Shown here: one piece after another, positions 6,817 to 15,470 of the stretch
How positions within the stretch are numbered: the stretch's first letter is position 1
Layout: every line of letters begins with the position of its first letter
Assembly: GCA_934668695.1 (NCBI GenBank)
Contig: CAKUOD010000015.1
Location: 1-48,284 of the forward strand
DNA length: 48,284 bases
DNA from: an uncultured Collinsella sp.
GTDB taxonomy: Bacteria > Actinomycetota > Coriobacteriia > Coriobacteriales > Coriobacteriaceae
Direction of reading: 5' to 3'
Notes under the pieces: model-generated
Seen by the model: the letters and a program-made list of their open reading frames with translations, nothing else
Databases searched by the model: none
What the model was told of the DNA's origin: nothing
Position numbers and translations under genes: made by a program

Positions 6817-9375
6817 ATGGAATTTTACGCAAGCTGCCCCGAGGGCTTTGAGTCCGCACTCGCCGACGAGCTTAAACGGCTCGGACTTTCGCATGTCCGC
6901 CGCCTGAAGGGCCGCGCTACGTTTGAGGGCGAGCTCGAAGAAGGCTACCGAGCATGTCTGTGGTCGCGCCTGGCCAGCCGCGTGTTCGTGGTGCTTGGGC
7001 GCTTTGAGGCGCAGGATGCCGACGAGCTGTATGACGGCGTGTACGATATTGCCTGGGAGAACATCGTCCGCCCGGGCGCCACCATCGCCATCACCGCCCG
7101 CGGCGTGACCGAACAGCTGCGCAACACACGCTTCTCCGCCCTGCGCGCCAAGGACGCGCTGTGCGATCGCCTGGCCGAGGCCACGGGCCGTCGCGCCAAC
7201 GTCGACGCCGCCGATCCCGACGTTCACCTGCTGCTTTCGCTGCGTCAGCGCCGCGCGAGCATCAGCCTGGACCTTTCGGGCGACCCGCTGTTCAAGCGCC
7301 TGCCGCCCGCCGCGACCCGCGCTGGCGAGGGCACGCACGTGCTGCGCCCCGACTACGCCGCGCTGGTGCTGGCGCAGGTTGGCTGGACCACGCTGTGCGA
7401 GCGCGAGCTGACGGCCGACGATTACGAAAACGAGGCCCTGCCCACGCTGATCGACGCCTCGTGCGCCGGCGGCGGCCTGCTGCTGGAGGCTGTAAACATC
7501 CTGACCAATCGTGCTCCGGGTGCTGCCCGTGAGCGCTGGGGCTTTGAGGGCTGGCAGCTGCATGACGCTGCCCTGTGGGAGCAGCTGCTTGCCGAGGCGC
7601 GCGAGCGCGAGGCCGCAGCCCGCGAGCGCCAGGCGCGCATCGTCGCCGTGGACATTGACCCCGCCGCCCGCAAGACCGCCGAGCGCATGGTCAAGTGCGC
7701 CGGCTACAAGCGCTTTGTCGATTTTTGCGCCGCCGAGCCCGCCACCGTGCTGGATCACGCGGGCGCTGTTGCCGGCGCCGCCATCGTCGCGGACACTACC
7801 GAGACGCCGCTGTCGCTCATGCACGACGCCATGACGCTCATCGGCGAGCTGCGCCGCGCGCCCGAGCTTACCGCCGCGCCGGTCGCCGCGCTCACCCGCG
7901 ATGGCCTTATGGCCCGCGCGCTCCATGCCGAGCCCGCGCGCTCCATAGCTGTCATGCCCAATAACGAAGAGGCAACTATTGAGGTTTGGCCCTCGCTCGA
8001 CCACGCCGCCGCGGCATTTGAAGCTGCGACCAGCGCAGATGCCGAGGAGCAGACCGCAGACGCCGTGGACGAAGCCGCCAACGCTCCCATGCCCGAACCT
8101 GCCGCCACGCTCGACCTGGGCGACGGCAAGCCGCTGCCCGTGCTCATCCCCGAGTCCGAGCAGTTCGCCAACCGCCTGCGCAAAAACGCACGTCTGCGCC
8201 GCAAGTGGGCCAAACGCGAGGGCGTAAGCTGCTACCGCGTCTACGATGCCGACCTGCCCGATTACTCCGCCGCCATCGACCTGTACGAGGGTTGCCCGCA
8301 GACCCCGGGCCGCTGGCTCGTCATCGCCGAATACGCCGCACCCAAGACCATCGACCCCGCGCTGGCTCAGGCCCGCATGCTCGACATCTTGGCCATCGCG
8401 CCGCGCATCCTGGATGTCCCCGCCGAGCATGTGCATGCCAAGGCCCGCATGCGCTCGCGCGGCGGCTCGCAGTACAGCAAGCAGGGCGCCGGCAAGGGCG
8501 GCTCGGGCGAGCGCGCCAACATCGCACGCCGCCGTCTGCCGCTCATCGAGGAGGGCGGCCTTACCTTTGCCGTCAACTTTGACGACTACCTGGACGTCGG
8601 CATCTTCCTGGACCACCGCGTCACCCGCAACCTGGTGCGCGAGCACGCCAAGCAGGCGCGCCGTTTCCTCAACCTGTTCGCCTACACCGGCACCGCCACC
8701 TGCTACGCGGCCGATGGTGGCGTCGAGGAGACCGTGACGGTCGACCTCTCGAACACCTACCTGGACTGGGCCGAGCGCAACATGCGCCAGAACGGCTTTG
8801 TGGGTCCGCAGCATCATTTTGTGCGCGACGACGTGCTTGCCTGGATTCGCGACCAGCGCCAGACGCGCAACCGCTGGGACCTGATCTTTGTCGACCCGCC
8901 CACGTTCTCGAACTCGTCCAAGATGGGCCGCCGCACCTGGGATGTCCAGCGCGACCACGTTGAGCTGCTAGCCGGCGTATCGCGCCTGCTCACGCAGGGC
9001 GGCCATGCCATCTTTAGCTGCAACCTGCGTGGCTTCCGCCCCGAGACGCGCAAGCTCGCGCGTGCGGGCGTGGTGCTACAGGACATTACGGCGCAGACCA
9101 TCCCCGAGGACTTCGCGCGCAACCAAAAGGTGCACCACTGCTATATCGTGCGTCGCCTGCCCATCGAGGACGCCATGGCCGAGGTCGGCTTTAGCGCCGA
9201 GGAAATTGCCGAGCGCGTCGAGGAGCTGCGTAACCCCGAGGCCCGCAAGCCTCGTGCGGCAGCGCCTGGCCACGCGCACGCCGGCGACGGCAAGTCCAAC
9301 TTTGCCGGCAAACCCTCCCCCGCCGGCAAACCTAAAAAGAAGAAGTTCTACGCCAGCAAGCCCAAGGGCAAATAA
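6817..9375 (+). CDS. rlmL: Bifunctional-type 23S rRNA methyltransferase RlmKL with degenerate RlmL active site
   Basis: An 852-residue protein with the full RlmKL architecture. An N-terminal THUMP region (about 1-160) is followed by a first Rossmann methyltransferase (about 165-470), equivalent to RlmL (m2G2445), and a second (about 490-800), equivalent to RlmK (m7G2069). A lysine/proline-rich tail ends KPKKKKFYASKPKGK. The RlmK half is intact: LFAYTGTATCYAA for SAM binding and FVDPPTFSNSSKM near residue 691. In the RlmL half, motif I reads DASCAGGGLLLEA instead of DPMCGSGTLLIEA. Near residue 326 the catalytic NPPYGER position reads VADTTETPLS, so the Asn-Pro-Pro-Tyr needed for guanine N2 methylation is absent. 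The first domain is therefore probably inactive or only RNA-binding. Identification of the family is certain; loss of the RlmL reaction is inferred. Confidence 0.9.
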   Translation: MEFYASCPEGFESALADELKRLGLSHVRRLKGRATFEGELEEGYRACLWSRLASRVFVVLGRFEAQDADELYDGVYDIAWENIVRPGATIAITARGVTEQLRNTRFSALRAKDALCDRLAEATGRRANVDAADPDVHLLLSLRQRRASISLDLSGDPLFKRLPPAATRAGEGTHVLRPDYAALVLAQVGWTTLCERELTADDYENEALPTLIDASCAGGGLLLEAVNILTNRAPGAARERWGFEGWQLHDAALWEQLLAEAREREAAARERQARIVAVDIDPAARKTAERMVKCAGYKRFVDFCAAEPATVLDHAGAVAGAAIVADTTETPLSLMHDAMTLIGELRRAPELTAAPVAALTRDGLMARALHAEPARSIAVMPNNEEATIEVWPSLDHAAAAFEAATSADAEEQTADAVDEAANAPMPEPAATLDLGDGKPLPVLIPESEQFANRLRKNARLRRKWAKREGVSCYRVYDADLPDYSAAIDLYEGCPQTPGRWLVIAEYAAPKTIDPALAQARMLDILAIAPRILDVPAEHVHAKARMRSRGGSQYSKQGAGKGGSGERANIARRRLPLIEEGGLTFAVNFDDYLDVGIFLDHRVTRNLVREHAKQARRFLNLFAYTGTATCYAADGGVEETVTVDLSNTYLDWAERNMRQNGFVGPQHHFVRDDVLAWIRDQRQTRNRWDLIFVDPPTFSNSSKMGRRTWDVQRDHVELLAGVSRLLTQGGHAIFSCNLRGFRPETRKLARAGVVLQDITAQTIPEDFARNQKVHHCYIVRRLPIEDAMAEVGFSAEEIAERVEELRNPEARKPRAAAPGHAHAGDGKSNFAGKPSPAGKPKKKKFYASKPKGK

Positions 9376-9378
9376 CAA

Positions 9379-9445
9379 AGTTGCGGTGGAATACGGACTG
9401 TTTTGCCTGGAATTAGGCAGATTTAGACCGTATTTCACCGCAACT
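9379..9445. repeat. Dispersed palindromic element, copy 1
   Basis: Arms 9379-9396 (AGTTGCGGTGGAATACGG) and 9428-9445 pair at 17 of 18 positions around a 31-nt loop starting ACTG, which itself contains the small dyad TGCC/GGCA. A second copy with the same stem and a different loop of identical length lies at 46390-46456. It starts 3 bp after the rlmKL stop and 24 bp before the kdpE-like stop, so it may serve both convergent genes as a 3' end structure. Confidence 0.8.
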
Positions 9446-9469
9446 CATATTGGGATGGTGGTTGGCGAT

Positions 9470-10183
9470 CTAGCCTTGGGTGACTAGGCGGTAGCCAATG
9501 CCTACGTGCGTTTGGATATAGCGCGGATGCGCGGGGTCGGACTCGATCTTCTTGCGCAGCGTGCCCATAAAGACACGCAGGCTCGCCAGGTCGCTCTTAG
9601 TTGCCGTGCCCCAAATCTCGTGCAGGATAAACTGGTGCGTCAGCACCTTGTCGGCGTTGTGTGCCAGCAGGCACAGGAGCTTGTACTCGATCGGCGTCAG
9701 GTGCAGCTCCTCGCCGTCCATCGTGGCGATGCCGGCGTCAAAGTCGATATGCAGCTCACCGGTATCGAATGTGCCCTCGGACGCACCCATGCCAACCTGC
9801 GCATACGAGAGACGCCTGAGCGTGGTGCGAATGCGCGCGAGCAGCTCCTCGACCGAAAACGGCTTGGTCAGGTAGTCGTCGGCACCGGCATCGAGCGCCC
9901 GGATCTTGTCCGCGTCCTCGCTGCGCGCCGAGACCACAATGATTGGCATGCCCGACCATGCGCGCACCGACTCCACCACCTTGACGCCGTCCATATCGGG
10001 CAGGCCCAGATCGAGCAGCACAATGCTCGGCGCCTGCGACGAGGCGGCGGCGATGGCGGCATGGGCGGTCTCCACAGCCATATGGCGCAAGCCGTGCGCC
10101 TCGAGCGCGGCAACGATAAGGTTGCGGACGGCGGGGTCGTCCTCAACGACCAAGATGAGCGGTTTTACGGCAGAGTTCGGCAC
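9470..10183 (-). CDS. kdpE: KdpE-like response regulator (OmpR/PhoB type)
   Basis: A 237-residue regulator. The receiver domain comes first (LILVVEDDPAVRN with acidic residues 14-16; phospho-acceptor Asp58 in VLLDLGLPDMDG; AGADDYLTKPFSVEEL). It is followed by a winged-helix DNA-binding domain (HLTPIEYKLLCLLA, VLTHQFILHEIWG, RVFMGTLRKKIE, GIGYRL). GTG at 10183 is taken as start: AAGGAG lies 6-7 nt upstream within the last codons of the kinase gene, and only 4 bp separate the two reading frames. An ATG 27 nt further upstream lacks a binding site. It is translationally coupled to the kinase at 10188. KdpE normally activates kdpFABC, which is not in the window; kup at 12183-14210 is the nearby potassium gene. 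Confidence 0.88.
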   Translation of the reverse strand: MPNSAVKPLILVVEDDPAVRNLIVAALEAHGLRHMAVETAHAAIAAASSQAPSIVLLDLGLPDMDGVKVVESVRAWSGMPIIVVSARSEDADKIRALDAGADDYLTKPFSVEELLARIRTTLRRLSYAQVGMGASEGTFDTGELHIDFDAGIATMDGEELHLTPIEYKLLCLLAHNADKVLTHQFILHEIWGTATKSDLASLRVFMGTLRKKIESDPAHPRYIQTHVGIGYRLVTQG

Positions 10184-10187
10184 GGCG

Positions 10188-11813
10188 CTACTCCTTATCA
10201 AACGAAACATCGGCGACGGGAAGCTCAATCGTGAAGACCGAGCCGTGCGGATCCGCCGCGGCAACCTCTATGCTACCGCCATGCGCCAACGCAATGGAGC
10301 GGCAGAGCGAAAGCCCCAGGCCCACGCTGCGGTGACTGTCAGCCAAGCCGTGGTTGGCGGTGTAGAACGACTCAAAGATGCGCTCACGGTCCTCGGGTGC
10401 GATGCCCGGCCCGTCGTCAGCGACCGAACACCTCACGCACCCGCCGTCAGCGCCAATCGAGATCACAATATGCGAGCCTGCGGGCGTATAGGCGATGGCG
10501 TTGTTCACCAGATTGACCACCAGCTGCACCATCAGACGCGCATCGACGTTGACGAGCGCCGGCTCGTCGCACGGCACCACCTTCAGGTCGTGCTCGCGCA
10601 CGGCCGGGTTCACGTGGCGCAGCGCCTCCTCGACGATATCGTCCATGAGCTCGAGCGTTGTCGACAGATGCATGCCGCCGCCCTCGAGCTTGGTGATGGC
10701 AAGCAGGTTCTCGACGGTGGCGTTGAGCCACAGCGCATCCGAGCGAATGGATAGCAGCAGGCCGCGGCGCGTCTGGGCATCGAGCACCGCGGTGCCGGTC
10801 GAGCCCTGGTCGAGCAGCACGTCGGCATTGCCCGAAATACTGGTAAGCGGCGTGCGCAGATCGTGCGAGATGGAGCGCAGCAGGTTGGCACGCAGCTGTT
10901 CGTTTTTGGCGAGCACCGCCGCCTCCTCGCGAGCCTCCATGGCGCGGGCGCGATCGAGTGCCAGCTCGCCTTCGCTCACGATGGCATCGGCAAGTGTCCG
11001 CTCCTCGTGCGTCAGCACGTCGGGCTCGGCAACGATAGCCAGCACGCCCACCACCGAGGCGGGATCGCCCGAGCGCACGAAGCCGTCACCCGAGCGCACG
11101 GTCAGGTATATGCCGTAGAACGCCGAACCGCCATAGGTGGCATCGAGCGGCGTTCCCACATAGGCGGACGCCGAGAGCCGCGGCGGCATCTGCGGCACCA
11201 GCTCGTGCACCGGCGCGGCATCGCCCACGGCCGTGTACGTCGCGCGCGGCAGCAGGTCATCGTCTTCCGGATCGGCGCTGTACCACACGACCGGACAGGC
11301 CGAAAGACGTGCCAGCTGCGTTGCCATGGCATGCACGATCTGCTGCTGATCGGCGCACCGCTGCAGCATGCGGTTGGTCTCGAGCACCATATGCGTGCGA
11401 CGGTCGCTGGCGGCGGCCTGCGCCAAGGCGCGGCGCAGGGCCAACGCAATCGAGCTCGACACGAGCGAGACCACGAACATAATGAAGAACATGCCGGGAT
11501 AGACGCGGTCGATAAACGACAGCGAGTAGCGCGGGTCGACAAACAGGAAGTTGTAGAGCGCCACGGCGGCAGCCGAACTCAGCAGGCAATACAGGCGGCT
11601 CCAGGTAAAGAATGCGCACAGCTGCACGGCGAACACATAGACGATCATGATGCTCGGCGCGAGACCAGGATGGTCGAGCAACGCACCCACAATCGTCGCC
11701 GCGACCAGCAGCCCCGCCGACACGCAGACGTCATACAGAGGGCTGCGGCGCGTCAGCGTCGTGCGCCGCCACCAAAAGTTCTCGGCAATATCGCCGTCCG
11801 AGCGAACGTCCAT
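10188..11813 (-). CDS. kdpD: KdpD-like sensor histidine kinase, short form
   Basis: A 541-residue membrane sensor kinase. Four transmembrane helices (about residues 25-120; segments such as LLVAATIVGALL and MFFIMFVVSLVSSSIALAL, with LYNFLFVDPRYS between helices) match the DUF4118/KdpD membrane module. A GAF-like region follows (about 150-290), then HisKA with SISHDLRTPLTS (His about 316) and an HATPase domain (LVVNLVNNAIAYTP, DDGPGI, GLGLSLCRSIALAHGG). Classical KdpD is about 900 residues; the N-terminal KdpD/Walker and universal-stress-protein domains are missing. This short form is known in Gram-positive bacteria. It ends TTT GAT AAG GAG TAG, whose AAGGAG serves the response regulator. Probable role: sensing potassium limitation or turgor. 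Confidence 0.85.
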   Translation of the reverse strand: MDVRSDGDIAENFWWRRTTLTRRSPLYDVCVSAGLLVAATIVGALLDHPGLAPSIMIVYVFAVQLCAFFTWSRLYCLLSSAAAVALYNFLFVDPRYSLSFIDRVYPGMFFIMFVVSLVSSSIALALRRALAQAAASDRRTHMVLETNRMLQRCADQQQIVHAMATQLARLSACPVVWYSADPEDDDLLPRATYTAVGDAAPVHELVPQMPPRLSASAYVGTPLDATYGGSAFYGIYLTVRSGDGFVRSGDPASVVGVLAIVAEPDVLTHEERTLADAIVSEGELALDRARAMEAREEAAVLAKNEQLRANLLRSISHDLRTPLTSISGNADVLLDQGSTGTAVLDAQTRRGLLLSIRSDALWLNATVENLLAITKLEGGGMHLSTTLELMDDIVEEALRHVNPAVREHDLKVVPCDEPALVNVDARLMVQLVVNLVNNAIAYTPAGSHIVISIGADGGCVRCSVADDGPGIAPEDRERIFESFYTANHGLADSHRSVGLGLSLCRSIALAHGGSIEVAAADPHGSVFTIELPVADVSFDKE

Positions 11814-11835
11814 CAGCGCCCCGTCCCTCTCTCAA

Positions 11836-11876
11836 AAACAAAAACCACCACAAAGGGGACAGGCACCTTTGTGGTG
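11836..11876 (-). terminator. Hairpin/terminator upstream of kdpD-like gene
   Basis: CACCACAAAGG (11846-11856) pairs perfectly with CCTTTGTGGTG (11866-11876) around a 9-nt loop. On the minus strand the stem is followed by T-rich sequence (complement of the A-run 11834-11844). It ends the kup and small-membrane-protein transcript and leaves kdpDE either separately promoted or partly read through. A partial echo, CCCTTGTGGTGG, follows at about 11882-11893. Confidence 0.65.
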
Positions 11877-11926
11877 ATTTTCCCTTGTGGTGGTTCCAAG
11901 TGTATAGCCTTTGCAGCCTGCGATCG

Positions 11927-12121
11927 TTAGACAAACAGAACGTGCGCGAGCAGGGCGCACACGCACACCGCTCCAAATACCAGTGCCACGATCGAAATAA
12001 CGCGATCGGCCATGTCCATGTTGGCACGATTCGTAAAGAACCGATCTTCGGCGGCGTCGGCGCGTGCCTCACGCACCATCTCGGCAACCACCTCGCGGCC
12101 ATCAAGCATCTTTGCATCCAT
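11927..12121 (-). CDS. Small single-pass membrane protein, unknown function
   Basis: A 64-residue product with an acidic, charged N-terminal half (MDAKMLDGREVVAEMVREAR) and a C-terminal hydrophobic helix of about 20 residues (VISIVALVFGAVCVCALLAH). ATG 12121 is chosen because GGGGAGG lies 5 nt upstream; an ATG 30 nt further upstream has only a distant GGAG. It lies between kup and the kdpD-like gene, on the same strand, 61 bp after the kup stop. I do not recognise a family. By position it may be a small partner or regulator of the potassium transporter or kinase, comparable in size to KdpF-like peptides but without sequence support for that. Coding is likely from codon use and binding site. 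Confidence 0.6.
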   Translation of the reverse strand: MDAKMLDGREVVAEMVREARADAAEDRFFTNRANMDMADRVISIVALVFGAVCVCALLAHVLFV

Positions 12122-12182
12122 GTTTGCCTCCCCGGCCCCAATCTTGTCCATCGAAAACCAACTCCATGCAACCCGCCGACGC

Positions 12183-14210
12183 CTACGGGCGCTCGTTGGG
12201 CGCCAGGCGCTGCATCTTGTTCACGGCCTTGAACTTGGTGAACAGCGGCACGTACTCAAAGCTCACGTTGGAGTTCTCCAGGCCGTACCAGCGCGCGGGC
12301 GTGCCGGCGGCGCGGCGGATGATGTACTTGAGCGTGATGGCCGTGCGCTCGCTGGGCTCCACGTCGCTCTCGGGCGCCAGCAGCTTGCGGATCATGACGA
12401 ACTTGAACGTGCCGATGTTGCCCGGGTCCTTATAGACCGAGTAGTCGTGCTTTTGCGCGGGCAGCTCGCCGGTGGCGGCAAGATCCTGAACGACCTGGCG
12501 CAGGTAGGCATTGACGCGCTGGTTGACCTTATAGCCCAGGTACAGGTGCACGCGGAAGACGTAGTCGGTGTCGAACGTCTCGACCGAATAGGCAAACGTG
12601 TACGGCTCGTCCATGGTCTCGACGTTGACGAACCACCAGGCGCGGGCGCGCTTGGGATGCTTGTCCAGAATCGAGTAGACAATGTCGCGGTCGATGTAGT
12701 CGGTATGGGTATCCTTGGTCAGGTACACGATGTTGTCGCTCATGCGCTCGTAACGGTCGTCGTCGCGCAGACGCTTGAGCTGCGGCAGATAGCTGCGCAG
12801 CGGCAGCAGCGTAAACTGGCGCTGCTCGACCGCCGTGCCGTTGTACCAGCACACCATGACGCCCATGATGAGCGCGGCCATGAGGATGGTGAAGTAGCCG
12901 CCGTGGAAGAACTTGGTGAGCGAACTCACAAAGAAGAAGCCCTCGAGCATAAGGAAGAAAGCGGCGAAGACCCACGGTGCGACCTTGAGCTTGCGCTCCT
13001 CGTGCAGATAGAAGAAGAGCAGCAGCGTGGTGCACATCATGGTAAGCGTAATGGCCAGGCCGTAAGCGGCTTCCATGTGCGCGGAGTTCTGGAACAGCAG
13101 CACCACGATGACGCAGCCCACGAGCATGACGTTGTTGACCATGGGAATGTAGAGCTGACCCTTGGTCTCGGCCGGATAGAAGACCTGCATGTGCGGCATG
13201 AGGTCCAGACGGCTGGCCTCGGACACCAGCGAGAACGCGCCGGTAATGAGCGCCTGCGAGGCAATGATGGCCGCGATGGTTGAAAGGCCGACGGCAAACG
13301 GACGCAGGCTCGGGGCGAGCATCTGGTAGAACGGGTTGAGGTCGGCAATGCCCATGAGCTCGGGGTTGGCAGCGTTGTTGATAAGCCAAGCGCCCTGGCC
13401 CATATAGGACAGCAGCAAGCAGCACTTAACGAACGGCCAGGTGGCGTAAATGTTGCCGCGACCCACATGGCCCATGTCGGAGTAGAGCGCCTCGGCACCG
13501 GTGGTGGCGAGGAAGCAGCTGCCCAAGATCATGATGCCCGCGTGGTTGTTGGGGCTCAGCAAAAAGGCAATGCCGCGCACCGGGTTGAGGCACAGCAGCA
13601 CGGCGGGATGCTGGAAGACAAAAAACAGACCCGTGCCGCCCAAGAACAGGAACCACAGCGTCATGATGGGGCCAAAGGCATGACCGATCTTGGCCGTACC
13701 GATGCGCTGCACCAAGAAGAGCACGATGATAATGGCAAGCGTGATGGCGACAACGCGACCCTGGTCATCGCCCAGTACGGCATGGACCGCGGGAATGGTG
13801 CGCAGGCCCTCGATGGCCGTGGTAACGGTAACGGCCGGCGTCAGGATGCCGTCGGCGAGCAGCGCGGCGCCACCCAGCATGGCGGGGATGATGAGCCACT
13901 TGCCGCAGCGCTTGACCAGGCTGTACAGGGCGAAGATGCCGCCCTCGCCGTGGTTGTCGGCGCGCAGCGAGATGAGCACGTACTTGATGGTCGTCAGCAG
14001 CGTAACCGTCCACACGACAAGGGAGAGCGCACCGAGCACGAACTCCTCCGTGACGCTTCCGATGCCGCCGTTGCCGGCAACGAGCGCCTTGGTTACATAC
14101 ATGGGGCTGGTGCCGATATCGCCGTACACCACGCCCAGCGTGACGAGCATCGCCGAGATGCTCACCGGGATCGCAGCGTGCGATGCCGCGTCTTTGGTCT
14201 TTTGTTCCAT
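12183..14210 (-). CDS. kup: Kup family potassium uptake protein
   Basis: A 675-residue transporter. Twelve or so membrane helices fill the first 470 residues, with the Kup signatures LGVVYGDIGTSPMYV near the N-terminus, ADNHGEGGIFALYSL, GGAALLADGILTPAVTV and EALYSDMGHVG. A cytoplasmic C-terminal domain of about 200 residues includes MSDNIVYLTKD. It imports K+ with protons. The ATG at 14210 follows GGAGG by about 10 nt and is preferred to an upstream TTG. On the same strand follow a small membrane protein and a KdpDE-like pair, making this a potassium-response locus. The -10 box TATAAT lies at 14246-14251. Confidence 0.93.
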   Translation of the reverse strand: MEQKTKDAASHAAIPVSISAMLVTLGVVYGDIGTSPMYVTKALVAGNGGIGSVTEEFVLGALSLVVWTVTLLTTIKYVLISLRADNHGEGGIFALYSLVKRCGKWLIIPAMLGGAALLADGILTPAVTVTTAIEGLRTIPAVHAVLGDDQGRVVAITLAIIIVLFLVQRIGTAKIGHAFGPIMTLWFLFLGGTGLFFVFQHPAVLLCLNPVRGIAFLLSPNNHAGIMILGSCFLATTGAEALYSDMGHVGRGNIYATWPFVKCCLLLSYMGQGAWLINNAANPELMGIADLNPFYQMLAPSLRPFAVGLSTIAAIIASQALITGAFSLVSEASRLDLMPHMQVFYPAETKGQLYIPMVNNVMLVGCVIVVLLFQNSAHMEAAYGLAITLTMMCTTLLLFFYLHEERKLKVAPWVFAAFFLMLEGFFFVSSLTKFFHGGYFTILMAALIMGVMVCWYNGTAVEQRQFTLLPLRSYLPQLKRLRDDDRYERMSDNIVYLTKDTHTDYIDRDIVYSILDKHPKRARAWWFVNVETMDEPYTFAYSVETFDTDYVFRVHLYLGYKVNQRVNAYLRQVVQDLAATGELPAQKHDYSVYKDPGNIGTFKFVMIRKLLAPESDVEPSERTAITLKYIIRRAAGTPARWYGLENSNVSFEYVPLFTKFKAVNKMQRLAPNERP

Positions 14211-14245
14211 GAGCCGGTTTCCTCCCAACTTTAATGTTCGGAGGG

Positions 14246-14271
14246 ATTATAGGTGCTTGGGACCTGTTGAC
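14246..14271 (-). promoter_or_regulatory. Probable promoter of kup
   Basis: On the minus strand a perfect -10 TATAAT (14246-14251) is preceded 16 bp upstream by TGGTCA (14266-14271), a 4-of-6 match to the -35 consensus. The leader to ATG 14210 would be about 30 nt, leaving no room for a large riboswitch downstream of this start. Confidence 0.6.
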
Positions 14272-14380
14272 CAGACGCCATTTACCCAGCTAGATAAACA
14301 TTTATGCGGCCTTTATGCCACCGCGGCGATATGCAATGCGACAAAGGGACAACAAAGGAACGGTCCCCTTGCCACATTGG

Positions 14381-15256
14381 TTATTTACCGAGCCAGTTTT
14401 TGAACCACCACTCCATGGAGCGGCTCATCTCGGCCATAAAGGGACTGGTGTGCTTGCGTGTGTAGATATCCACCACGCGCTCGCCCACCTCGCGGGCGTG
14501 CGGGCGAAACATCGCATCCATCTCGGCCACCTGGGCATCCATAGTCGCGGCGTCGGCGCGGCGGTAGCGCTCTTCGTGCACCAGGTTCACCACGGGATGC
14601 GCGATCGCCGGACGCTCCTTGCGGGGCGTGCCGATGATGAGCATCGACAGCGGCATGGTATAGGGCGGCAAATCGAGCAGCGCGGCAACTTCCTCGGCAT
14701 TCTCGACGATGTCGCCGATGTAGCAGCTTCCCAGCCCCAGAGCCTCGGCGGCAACCACGGCGTTTTGCGCGGCGATCACGGCGTCCTGCGCCGCGATGGC
14801 AAAGTCGCCCAAACCCGGCGCGCGGCGAGGTGCCTTGCCCGTGCGCTCGACAAACTCGGGCTCGAAGCAGCCCACGTGCTCAAACAGGTCGATCCACTTG
14901 GCGTAGTCGACCACAAATATAAGTGCCCACGGGGCCTTGGCGATCATGGGCTGGTGGTCGCACAGGTCGGCCAAGCGGTCGAGCGTAGCCTGCTCGCGAA
15001 TGCTCACGATGGAGTACATCATCATGGCGCCTGCCGACGGCGCGCGGCTCGCCGCGTGAAGGATCGCCGCGCGCTGCTCGTCGGTCACCGCCACGGGGCG
15101 CTCGTCATCATCGCGCGCAAAGGCACGCGTGGAAGAACGGTGCTCCAAGATATCGAGCACCGCATTGCCCGTAGCTTCGACCGGATAGCCGCCGGCGTCC
15201 ACGCCCACAACACCGCCGCAGCCGTTAGCATCCGTCTTGCAAACCTGCTCGTTCAT
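14381..15256 (-). CDS. Nitroreductase family flavoprotein
   Basis: A 291-residue protein of the FMN-dependent nitroreductase superfamily. Motifs: HRSSTRAFARD near the start of the fold (phosphate/FMN binding), HAASRAPSAGAMMMYS, a central IAKAPWALIFVVDY, and EALGLGSCYIGDIVENAEEV followed by MLIIGTP. It is longer than a minimal nitroreductase (about 200-250), having an N-terminal extension with three cysteines (Cys6, Cys13 and surroundings) and a C-terminal helical tail. Substrates in this family range from nitroaromatics to quinones and flavins and cannot be assigned. Start 15256 has GAGG 8-9 nt upstream. It diverges from the LtaS-like gene across about 214 bp. Confidence 0.85.
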   Translation of the reverse strand: MNEQVCKTDANGCGGVVGVDAGGYPVEATGNAVLDILEHRSSTRAFARDDDERPVAVTDEQRAAILHAASRAPSAGAMMMYSIVSIREQATLDRLADLCDHQPMIAKAPWALIFVVDYAKWIDLFEHVGCFEPEFVERTGKAPRRAPGLGDFAIAAQDAVIAAQNAVVAAEALGLGSCYIGDIVENAEEVAALLDLPPYTMPLSMLIIGTPRKERPAIAHPVVNLVHEERYRRADAATMDAQVAEMDAMFRPHAREVGERVVDIYTRKHTSPFMAEMSRSMEWWFKNWLGK

Positions 15257-15470
15257 CGCCTCATCCTCGCCAATTCTTTAAGAAGCCTTTACGTTTCCGT
15301 GTAATTCCCGTCCATTATCGCGCAGGTCGCCACTCCATTGCGCAACACTGCCACACGTGCGCGTTATTATGGCTGGTTGTTGTACGCAGCCCTCAAATGC
15401 TGCGCATATCTTGGTAACAATCGGGTAAACCCCCGCTTTCGTAGGTTCTAAGTTTGTGAGGAGTCTCAGC

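Noticed and set aside
14211..14245. A ydaO-type c-di-AMP riboswitch upstream of kup
   Set aside because: The likely promoter leaves a leader of only about 30 nt, and no ydaO core sequences were recognised upstream.
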